Shown here piece by piece: positions 1 through 6,432 of a stretch of 30,277 nt of DNA. The stretch is taken from positions 1 to 30,277 of the forward strand of contig JBCDCZ010000015.1 in the NCBI GenBank assembly GCA_039180865.1, written 5' to 3'. A program made the position numbers and the translations under genes. This DNA is from JBCDCU01 sp039180865 (GTDB lineage Bacteria > Pseudomonadota > Alphaproteobacteria > Rhizobiales > JACESI01). The first letter of the stretch is position 1, and each line of letters opens with the position of its first letter. Below the pieces are notes generated by a model, which was given only the letters and a program-made list of their open reading frames with translations, made no database searches and was not told the origin of the DNA.

Positions 1-1417
1 GAAGGATCCCGCCAACGCCGAGGAGGAGCGTGAAATAATAATAGGTTGTTGTGCCGTTGAGCCAGTCCGACGGCCAAAGGTCGACAATCCCGTCATCACC
101 ACCGGTGACTTCCGTCCATTGATAAACCAGTGACCAGAGAAGCTGGGCAAAGGCAAGCGTCAGCATGGCGAAATAAACGCCGGTGAGCCGCATGCAAAGC
201 CAGCCAATAATGACCGCTCCAAGGCCCGCGCCGATGGGTGCGAGGAGGAAGGCGATTTCCATCGGAGTTCCGGCAAGACTGACGAGAAGAGCTGCCACAT
301 AGGCGCCGCCGCCGAAATAGGCGGCGTGACCGAAGGAGACGAGCCCGCCAAGACCAAGGATGAAATGCAGGCTTGCGGCAAACAGACAGAAAATCACGAT
401 ATCGGTGATCAGGATCTGGGTGAAGTTGCCGCCGAAGAGCGGAACAGCAGCGAGAAGCGCGAGCCCGGCGGCAACCATTATTCTGGCGCGCGAACTTGCG
501 GGTTTGATTGGGCGCTCGGGTTCTCCAACCTGCCCATGCTCACCGGCGACTTCTTCGCGTCCGAGGAGGCCATAGGGTCGGACCATCAGAACGACTGCCA
601 TGACAACGAACATCAAAACGAGCGTGCTTTGCGGAAGATAGGTGACGCCAAACACATTAAGAACGGAAATCAGGACGGCGGCGATAAAGGCGCCCGGCAG
701 CGATCCCATGCCACCGATCACGACAACGACGAAGATCGCCGCCAGAATGTTGAAATCCATCAAAAGGTCGGCGCCGCCCTTCGGCAATTGGATCGCGCCG
801 CCGAGACCGGCAAGGGCTGCGCCTAAAAAGAAGACACCTGTAAAGAGCCATGACTGATTGACGCCAAGCGCGCCGACCATTTCCCTGTCCTGGGTTGCAG
901 CGCGTACGAGAACGCCGACCCGCGTCCGGGTAATAAGATACCAAAGCCCGAACAATATGAACGGCGTAATGGCAATCAGCGCGAGATCATATTGCGGGAT
1001 CGGTTCGCCCATGATCCGGACGATGCCCTTAAGCCCAGGTGCACGCGGCCCCAGAAGATCATCCGGCCCCCAGACCCAAAGCGCGATGTCCTGAATGACC
1101 AGGATCACTCCGAATGTTGCGACGAGCTGAAAGAGTTCCGGTGCCCGGTAGACCGGCCTCAGGACACATATTTCGATGATGACACCGATGAGACCGACCG
1201 CGAGGCCCGCAAGCAGGATCGATCCCCAGAAACCGAAAGCGCCCGGCAGAACCTGCATCAGCGAATAGCCGATATAGGCGCCGAGCATATAGAGTGAACC
1301 GTGGGCAAAATTGACGATCCGTGTGACGCCGAAAATGAGCGACAGGCCCGATGCCACCAGAAAGAGCGCTGCGGCATTGGCGAGGCCGGTGATAAACTGG
1401 GCAACAATCAGTGACAT
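1..1417 (-). CDS. Fused LivH-LivM branched-chain amino acid-type ABC transporter permease (3'-truncated by window edge)
   Basis: Inner-membrane permease of a HAAT-type ABC importer. The ATG at 1417 opens a frame that stays open to base 1, giving 472 residues without a stop, so the C-terminus lies outside the window. Residues 1-285 are LivH-like: the N-terminus has the LSLIFGVTRIVNFAHG motif, and a cytoplasmic coupling-loop sequence RAATQDREMVGALGVN lies near 172-187. A hydrophilic linker (about 287-312) leads into a LivM-like half with GGLVSFGHAAYFGGGAY near 357-373. LivH and LivM are usually separate proteins, so this is a single-chain fusion, an arrangement known in some alphaproteobacteria. 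It lies 63 bp downstream of the binding-protein gene and belongs to the same operon. The ATP-binding subunits are not in the window and probably follow off the left edge. Substrate specificity cannot be read from the sequence; context suggests the molecule processed by the upstream enzymes. Confidence 0.9.
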   Translation of the reverse strand, partial: MSLIVAQFITGLANAAALFLVASGLSLIFGVTRIVNFAHGSLYMLGAYIGYSLMQVLPGAFGFWGSILLAGLAVGLIGVIIEICVLRPVYRAPELFQLVATFGVILVIQDIALWVWGPDDLLGPRAPGLKGIVRIMGEPIPQYDLALIAITPFILFGLWYLITRTRVGVLVRAATQDREMVGALGVNQSWLFTGVFFLGAALAGLGGAIQLPKGGADLLMDFNILAAIFVVVVIGGMGSLPGAFIAAVLISVLNVFGVTYLPQSTLVLMFVVMAVVLMVRPYGLLGREEVAGEHGQVGEPERPIKPASSRARIMVAAGLALLAAVPLFGGNFTQILITDIVIFCLFAASLHFILGLGGLVSFGHAAYFGGGAYVAALLVSLAGTPMEIAFLLAPIGAGLGAVIIGWLCMRLTGVYFAMLTLAFAQLLWSLVYQWTEVTGGDDGIVDLWPSDWLNGTTTYYYFTLLLGVGGIL

Positions 1418-1448
1418 AAGGCGAAGGAAAAGCGCGAGGAGAGGGGGA

Positions 1449-1473
1449 CTGCCCCGGAGGAACCCCGGAGCAG
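1449..1473 (-). promoter_or_regulatory. Intercistronic hairpin between binding-protein and permease genes
   Basis: Arms CTGCCCCGG and CCGGAGCAG pair over 9 positions with one mismatch around a 7-nt loop. The site sits just after the binding-protein stop codon and before the permease. No T-run follows in the direction of transcription, so it looks like an mRNA-stabilising or partial attenuation hairpin rather than a terminator. Such hairpins are common where a periplasmic binding protein must be made in excess over its permease. Confidence 0.4.
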
Positions 1474-1480
1474 AAAGGTG

Positions 1481-2722
1481 TCAGTTTTGGTTTGAAGCAG
1501 GTCGCAGCTTGGCGACTTCTTCATCGGACGGCAGGTAGTCCGCTCCGTCTTTGTAGGTCCAATCGACCATGATGCCCTTACCATCCTTGACCGTCGTCGT
1601 TCCAACGAACGCACCCATTGTGGATTGGTGATCCTGGGTTCGGTAGGTGATTGGGCCAACAGGCGTGTCGACGTTAAGGCCTTTGAACCCGTTCTTGATA
1701 GCCTCTGTCTCAGTCGAGCCTGCCGCAGAGATCGCGCCTGCGATGGACTTCACAGTTGCGTAGCCAACGAGCGATGCAAGTTTCGGCCCCTCGCCAAATT
1801 TTGCTTCGTAGGCTGAAATGAAGGCTTTGTGCGTTTCATCCTCGATTGCGTACCAGGGATAGCCGGTGACGGTCCAACCTTCCGGAGCTTCGTCTTTCAA
1901 TGGATCGAGATATTCCGGCTCGCCCGTCAAAAGACCGTAGACTTCGCGCCCGTCAAAGAGGCCACGTGTCGTACCTTCACGAACGAATTTGGCGAGATCT
2001 GCGCCAAAGGTGACGTTGTAAATCGCATCGGGCTTTGCACGTTCGAGCGCCTGGACTTCCGCACCTGCGTCAATCTTGAAGAGCGCTGGCCATTGCTCGG
2101 TTACGAACTCAACGTCGGGCTTGAGCTTTTTCAGAGCCTTCTTGAAGGCTGCGACCGCATCTTTTCCGTATGCATAGTTCGGTGCGATCGTCGCATATTT
2201 GATAGCGTCAGTTTTGGCAGCCGCTTCGGCAAGCATTGAAGCCTGCATATGGGTCGAGGCGCGCAGGCGGAATGTGTAGTCGTTGCCCTTTGCCCAAACG
2301 AGCGCATCGGCAAGCGGTTCCGCGGCGAGATAGACATACTTTTTCTCTGCTGCCAGCGAAGAAATCGCAAGGCCGATGTTGCTGAGGATTGTGCCGGTCA
2401 GCATGACCGCGCCGTCGCGTGTCATCAACTCTTCGGCGATTTTGACGGCCTCACCGGGTTTGCCCTGATCGTCGCGGAAGAGGAATTCAAGCGGTTTTCC
2501 AAGAACGCCACCTCCTCCGTTCACTTCTTCAAGTGCGAGTTCAACGCCTTTCTTGTAAGGCTCAGCGAATGCGGCGAGACGCTTGTAGTGGTTGATTTCA
2601 CCGATTTTGATCGTGTCGGCTGCCATTGCCGGTCCTGAAACCGCACCAATAGCCAGTGCGGCTGCAGCAACGAGGCCGATGGCACGCGTACCAAGGCCCT
2701 TTCGTTTCATAATGTCTTTCAT
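1481..2722 (-). CDS. ABC transporter substrate-binding protein, branched-chain amino acid type (Peripla_BP_6)
   Basis: Periplasmic solute receptor of 413 aa. The N-terminus has a Lys/Arg-rich start, a hydrophobic stretch and an AMA-A cleavage site near residue 34, a standard Sec signal peptide. The mature protein begins DTIKIGEINHY and shows the two-lobe type 1 periplasmic-binding pattern: a GVELALEEVNGGGGVLG motif, then FRDDQGKPGEAVKIAEEL, then an ATIAPNYAYGKDAV stretch. The ATG at 2722 is preceded by GGGGA at a good distance; an in-frame ATG four codons later is possible but has a poorer site. It precedes the LivHM fusion permease on the same strand and follows the two AA_synth genes after a 126-nt gap. 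The ligand is unknown. LivJ/LivK-like proteins bind many amino acids, amides and aromatic acids, so the name does not prove leucine transport. Confidence 0.9.
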   Translation of the reverse strand: MKDIMKRKGLGTRAIGLVAAAALAIGAVSGPAMAADTIKIGEINHYKRLAAFAEPYKKGVELALEEVNGGGGVLGKPLEFLFRDDQGKPGEAVKIAEELMTRDGAVMLTGTILSNIGLAISSLAAEKKYVYLAAEPLADALVWAKGNDYTFRLRASTHMQASMLAEAAAKTDAIKYATIAPNYAYGKDAVAAFKKALKKLKPDVEFVTEQWPALFKIDAGAEVQALERAKPDAIYNVTFGADLAKFVREGTTRGLFDGREVYGLLTGEPEYLDPLKDEAPEGWTVTGYPWYAIEDETHKAFISAYEAKFGEGPKLASLVGYATVKSIAGAISAAGSTETEAIKNGFKGLNVDTPVGPITYRTQDHQSTMGAFVGTTTVKDGKGIMVDWTYKDGADYLPSDEEVAKLRPASNQN

Positions 2723-2736
2723 ATCGGTTCCCCTTT

Positions 2737-2754
2737 GTTACTGAATTCAGTCAC
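2737..2754. promoter_or_regulatory. 18-bp palindrome upstream of the binding-protein gene
   Basis: GTTACTGAATTCAGTCAC has a perfect 12-bp core (ACTGAATTCAGT) and 8 of 9 symmetric positions paired. It lies 14 bp before the binding-protein start codon inside the 126-nt gap separating it from the AA_synth gene. A second hairpin (GGCC-TTAAT-GGCC, 2776-2788) lies further upstream in the same gap. Either could be a protein operator for an internal promoter or an mRNA hairpin. I saw no convincing -35/-10 pair here. Confidence 0.35.
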
Positions 2755-2848
2755 TCTCACTTCACCGTGCGGGCAGGCCTTAATGGCCAGCTCGCTTTTT
2801 GTTGTTGTTCAAGGTCAGGACGGGTAGACGATTTTATCGGGATCGCGA

Positions 2849-3427
2849 TTATCGAAGACCGTCCTTACCTTCCGCATCCTTCGCTTCAAGACCACCGACG
2901 CGCGGAAGCGGGCGGCCTGAATCGGTGACGGCAATCGCCACCATGATCTCATTGGCTCTCGGCGCATCGTTGATCCGAACTTCCATCCCATCGAAGTGCG
3001 AGCGCACATAGGCCGCATCCTTATGGCCAAGCGGTACATCGAGCGGTTGGCCCATCGATCCCATCTTTTTTGAAGACGGGACGAGAGCCGCCCCCTTTTC
3101 GACTTCGGTGCGCAAAGGTTTTCCCATCCGTGGATGAAGAATGGCCGCGGCGTGTTCCAGTTCCCCGTTCTCGCCGACCATGGCGGCTTTACCGTAGCTC
3201 TCCGCCTCCGATGGTGTGATACCGAGCGCTTCCACGCATTTGCGTCCGAGAAGGGCACCGAGTTCCGCGCCGGTTTCCATCAGCTCTTCCAGATCGTCCT
3301 GATAGCGGCCGGCAAAAGGATTTTCGATTACCGCGACGGCAGCAGCCCTGCGGGTCGGAGGATCGATGGTTTTACCGATCTCCTGATGGGTCTCTTCGAC
3401 GATGACGGCGAGTTTCCTGATTTTCAT
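2849..3427 (-). CDS. Amino acid synthesis family protein (AA_synth, DUF1185), paralogue A
   Basis: A 192-aa protein of the PF06684 (DUF1185) family, whose first structure showed a variant of the Bacillus chorismate mutase fold; its biochemical role is not established. Visible conserved blocks are ENPFAGRY (35-42), YGKAAMVGE (78-86), the EHAA block near 91, VPSSKKMG (116-123), LDVP (129-132), YVRSHFD (140-146) and RINDAPRANE (151-160), ending DGLR. These charged blocks (K80, E91, H92, K120, K121, R142, H144, D146, D154, R157, E160) are also in the neighbouring paralogue. The ATG overlaps the stop of that paralogue by 4 nt (ATGA), so the pair is probably translated together as partners. It is the last enzyme-like gene before the transporter genes. 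Function is inferred only from context: possibly hydrolysis or isomerisation of the ring product made by the upstream molybdo-hydroxylase and reductase. Confidence 0.85.
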   Translation of the reverse strand: MKIRKLAVIVEETHQEIGKTIDPPTRRAAAVAVIENPFAGRYQDDLEELMETGAELGALLGRKCVEALGITPSEAESYGKAAMVGENGELEHAAAILHPRMGKPLRTEVEKGAALVPSSKKMGSMGQPLDVPLGHKDAAYVRSHFDGMEVRINDAPRANEIMVAIAVTDSGRPLPRVGGLEAKDAEGKDGLR

Positions 3428-4008
3428 CGAAGGCCATCCTCTCCCTTTATCTCCGAGGCCGAAAGGCCGCCGGAGCGCGCATGAACACGCGGACCCGTTG
3501 TCATCGCCAGAATGACCAGCATTTCGTTGGCGCGCGGAGCATCGTTGATCCCGACTTCTAGTGCGTCGAAGTGAGACCGGACATAGGACGCATTGACGTG
3601 GGTGATCGGAACATCCAGACGCGTGCCGGGGCCGCCGACTTTCTTAGTTGACGGTACGATCGCTTTCGAATTCGGGATATGCGCCCGCATGGAATATCCG
3701 CCCGGGCCATGCCAGAGGGCCGCGTGTTCGCTCTCGCCCGCTTCCCCGATGATTGCTGCTTTGCCATATCCTTCGATGATTGACGGATCACCACCAAGGG
3801 CTGCGATCAGACTTTCCGCCATGGAAACGCCCAGCGGGCGGAGATCGTCCATAAAGGGTTGAATGTCTTCGACATAGCGACCGGCGTAGGGATTGGCGAT
3901 GACCGTTGCTGCGTAAGCGCGTTTCACCGGCACGTTCGCAACCGGTCCTCCTTCATGGAAGACTTCCTCAACGTATACGGCGCGTTTTCGGACGATAAGG
4001 TCAGGCAT
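3424..4008 (-). CDS. Amino acid synthesis family protein (AA_synth, DUF1185), paralogue B
   Basis: A 194-aa member of the same PF06684 family as the next gene. It shares ANPYAGRY, GYGKAAIIGE, EHAA, VPSTKKVG, LDVP, YVRSHFD, INDAPRANE and the terminal DGLR. It differs from its paralogue at defined places: Gly replaces Arg just before INDAPRANE, and the region around residues 99-112 carries a different sequence. The frame could open at a TTG at 4014, but the ATG at 4008 is preferred because AGGA lies 9 nt upstream and the TTG is too close to it. It overlaps the UPF0280 stop by 8 nt and the downstream paralogue by 4 nt. Conserved charged residues in both copies suggest that both are active or form a heteromer. 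The family name refers to an old guess; there is no sequence evidence here for a biosynthetic role. Confidence 0.85.
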   Translation of the reverse strand: MPDLIVRKRAVYVEEVFHEGGPVANVPVKRAYAATVIANPYAGRYVEDIQPFMDDLRPLGVSMAESLIAALGGDPSIIEGYGKAAIIGEAGESEHAALWHGPGGYSMRAHIPNSKAIVPSTKKVGGPGTRLDVPITHVNASYVRSHFDALEVGINDAPRANEMLVILAMTTGPRVHARSGGLSASEIKGEDGLR

Positions 4009-4918
4009 TCTCAAATATCCTCAAACCGGCTGTGAGCTTGCGATCGCGACCATTCGCCAATTCATCACCGAAAACGGAAAATGTGCAAGACTGAAGACGC
4101 CCATATGCGGCTCTAATGACGCCGCGGCTGGTTAGCTCTTCAGCAAGATGGCGTCCCTTTTTGAGGGCTTTAATGACGTCAGGTTCCGCCAGGTCGCCTA
4201 CTGCGATCGTTACGAGCCTTTCGCCGAGATCACTGTCTGGTGACAGCATTTCCGCCGGAGCGCGTTGGACCCGTGGGTGCGGACCGCAATCGATTGCATT
4301 CGCGATAAGTGTTGCAGCGCAATCCGCATGGGCTGCGGTTTCAGCGAGAACCGTTACGCTATCGGCAATGCCGAGCGAATGGCTGCGCCCCCGCCAGCCG
4401 CTCGTCGCGATCCCGCCTATCCGATCGTCGGCTGTCAGGGTGATTTCTATGCTCGTCGAGGGATCATTGGGATTGGTAATGGCTGCGATCTGATATTGTG
4501 CATCTGAAGCAAGGTGGAGTGCGATATCGCCGCCATTGTTGACGTAAGCGCGCTCAAGGTCTGCAGCGTTCAGCATGGCCGCCAGCACATGGTCTGCAAC
4601 GGCGCCTGCAACCGCGATCATGGGCGTTGCAAAATGTCCGGCTGCTACGTTCCGGGTTATCTCCCACATTGAAACTGCGACCGGATGTTGCGGTCTGGTG
4701 GCGGATTTCGATATCGGACGCCGTAAGATTGGCAGTTCTGCTGCCAATGAGCCAAGCAGACCATCCATTACTTGAACGGCCGCGCGATAGGCGCGTTTGA
4801 TATCTTCCGGAGCCCCATTGGCCCCGATCACCAGATGGATCGGTCCATGGCGGAGGTCGAGGCGGTTACCGGGCAGAAACCCGATTTCCAGATCCTCATG
4901 CCAGACCGCCGCCACCAT
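4001..4918 (-). CDS. UPF0280 family protein (ApbE-like, putative flavin transferase)
   Basis: A 305-aa UPF0280 (COG2122) protein. It has blocks reminiscent of the flavin transferase ApbE: VNNGGD (126-131), GIATSG (169-174) and a SVTVLAETAAHAD segment ending at D199, where ApbE enzymes have their metal-binding Asp. ApbE proteins attach FMN covalently to a Ser/Thr of target flavoproteins. The start is set at the ATG at 4918, which overlaps the preceding stop by one base (TGATG) and has GGGG 8 nt upstream; the frame extends 13 codons further upstream without a better site. It directly follows the 6-hydroxynicotinate-reductase-like gene. Because the characterised Eubacterium barkeri reductase carries covalent flavin, I infer that UPF0280 flavinylates its neighbour. 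This is context-based; a transferase activity is not shown for the family as far as I know. Confidence 0.85.
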   Translation of the reverse strand: MVAAVWHEDLEIGFLPGNRLDLRHGPIHLVIGANGAPEDIKRAYRAAVQVMDGLLGSLAAELPILRRPISKSATRPQHPVAVSMWEITRNVAAGHFATPMIAVAGAVADHVLAAMLNAADLERAYVNNGGDIALHLASDAQYQIAAITNPNDPSTSIEITLTADDRIGGIATSGWRGRSHSLGIADSVTVLAETAAHADCAATLIANAIDCGPHPRVQRAPAEMLSPDSDLGERLVTIAVGDLAEPDVIKALKKGRHLAEELTSRGVIRAAYGRLQSCTFSVFGDELANGRDRKLTAGLRIFENA

Positions 4919-6432
4919 CAATCGTGCCCCTTGCCATTGCGGTGGTCGACGGGCCAAGGGTTTTCCGCTTTTGATCCAACCTGGCGTTTGCCCGCCAGAA
5001 CGTGGTCGTTCTGTGGCCCGGTCTCACCACGCAGCGCACTGTCGATCATGACGATATGATCCATATGCCCGCCGAGTGCCTTGTAATCGTCAAGCCGCAT
5101 TGTGAATTCAATCGGGGCAACAAGTGCGGGTGTCGGCACATATCCAAAGGCGTTCTCCGGCATACGGGTGACGTCCGCCATGACAGTGATACCGCCGCCG
5201 GGCCAGCGATAAGCGGGCGCGCCGCCACAGGTGATCCGGGTGAGAGCGTCCTGAACGGACCGTGTCAAGCCTACGGGATTGACGGTGACGCCGGCGCGAA
5301 GGGACCCGCCCGCCCCACCCATAAAGAGGACGGAAGACAATGCCGGTTCGCAATTTTCCTCAATCCGTTCGACCGATGGTTTCAGATGGTCGGGGATGTC
5401 CATTTCAACCGGAAGCAAATCCCCGTTGAGTTCGAAATACGCAAAGTGTTCGCCGGTCGTAGAAACCATAAGGAGCGATTGTCCAGGCTTAGCGACTTTG
5501 GGATCAAAGGCTCCGAGAATTGTTGTCGGATCGGTGAGGCTGGTGCCACCCCAGCCGGTGCCTGGGTCCGCGACCTGGAAGTAGCGGCCGGGCGTTGATT
5601 TTCGGCCCTTGATGCGGATGCCGGTTTGTGGCCAGCCAATCACCTTACCGGCCTGGTGTTCCGACATGACCCCTGTGATGTGATCGTCGACCACGACCAC
5701 TTCGTCGACAAGATCCTTCCATTGTGAGGCAAACATTCCAACGGTCGCCGATCCGCAGCCGACGCGCATGCGCTCTTCCGGAACACCATTGACGATGGGT
5801 GCCTTGCCCGCTTCGACGATGACGGTTGCACCATCATCGATTGAAAGTTCCGCAGCCTCGCCATTGCACAAAGCCAGGAGGGTCGCACAGGTCACGCGCC
5901 CCTCTTTCTTGCCGCCGCCGGTTAGATGATGAACCCCGCCAAGGGCCAGCATTTGCGAACCGTATTCACCGGTCGTCACATGACCCACCGGTTCTCCTTC
6001 GGCACGGACGATTGAGCGCTCAGGACCCAAATGACGGTCGGTGTCGATCTTCACCTTGACGCCGCAATAGCTGAAAATGCCTTCGGTGACGACGGTCACC
6101 ATATCGACACCGTCGATCTCGCTCTGGACGATGAAGGGGGCGGGTTTATAGTCAGGATAGGTCGTCCCAGCGCCGATCGCCGTGATGAACGTGTCCTGCG
6201 AAGACACGATGTCCCCGTCCCATTCATGCTCTTTTTTCAAAAACGGAACGAGAGCGCTTTTGTCTTCTTCTTCTTCGCGGCGCCGCTCGATGATCGTCAG
6301 CGGGTCGAGGCGAACCAGCGTTCCACCATCATTCGCGTAGCGGTCGCAGGCTCCGGACCGTCCGTCCGCGATGTAGCACATCACCGGGCAGGCATCGCAG
6401 CGGATCTTTTCCGGCTTGGCGGCGTCAACCAT
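4918..6432 (-). CDS. 6-hydroxynicotinate reductase-like Fe-S protein
   Basis: A 504-aa protein resembling the reductase (Hnr) of Eubacterium barkeri, which reduces 6-hydroxynicotinate to 1,4,5,6-tetrahydro-6-oxonicotinate and contains covalent flavin and Fe-S clusters. An N-terminal cysteine set C12-x2-C15-x3-C19-x9-C29 is suited to a [4Fe-4S] cluster. Further cysteines (C123, C182, C189, C226, C361, C402) lie in Gly-rich segments. Two short motifs resemble ApbE flavinylation sites: DDGAT (T203) and CGSAT (T230). A Gly-rich stretch GGAGGS (372-377) may bind a phosphate. It has no signal peptide, so it is cytoplasmic. It overlaps the molybdo-hydroxylase stop by 8 nt and the UPF0280 start by 1 nt. 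The name indicates family only. The true substrate may be another hydroxylated N-heterocycle, since no enamidase gene is present in the window. Confidence 0.82.
   Translation of the reverse strand: MVDAAKPEKIRCDACPVMCYIADGRSGACDRYANDGGTLVRLDPLTIIERRREEEEDKSALVPFLKKEHEWDGDIVSSQDTFITAIGAGTTYPDYKPAPFIVQSEIDGVDMVTVVTEGIFSYCGVKVKIDTDRHLGPERSIVRAEGEPVGHVTTGEYGSQMLALGGVHHLTGGGKKEGRVTCATLLALCNGEAAELSIDDGATVIVEAGKAPIVNGVPEERMRVGCGSATVGMFASQWKDLVDEVVVVDDHITGVMSEHQAGKVIGWPQTGIRIKGRKSTPGRYFQVADPGTGWGGTSLTDPTTILGAFDPKVAKPGQSLLMVSTTGEHFAYFELNGDLLPVEMDIPDHLKPSVERIEENCEPALSSVLFMGGAGGSLRAGVTVNPVGLTRSVQDALTRITCGGAPAYRWPGGGITVMADVTRMPENAFGYVPTPALVAPIEFTMRLDDYKALGGHMDHIVMIDSALRGETGPQNDHVLAGKRQVGSKAENPWPVDHRNGKGHD

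Noticed and set aside
1..1297. Several plus-strand frames of 70-170 codons across the left end
   Set aside because: They are opposite-strand shadows of the LivHM permease frame, which is continuous on the minus strand and shows clear family motifs.
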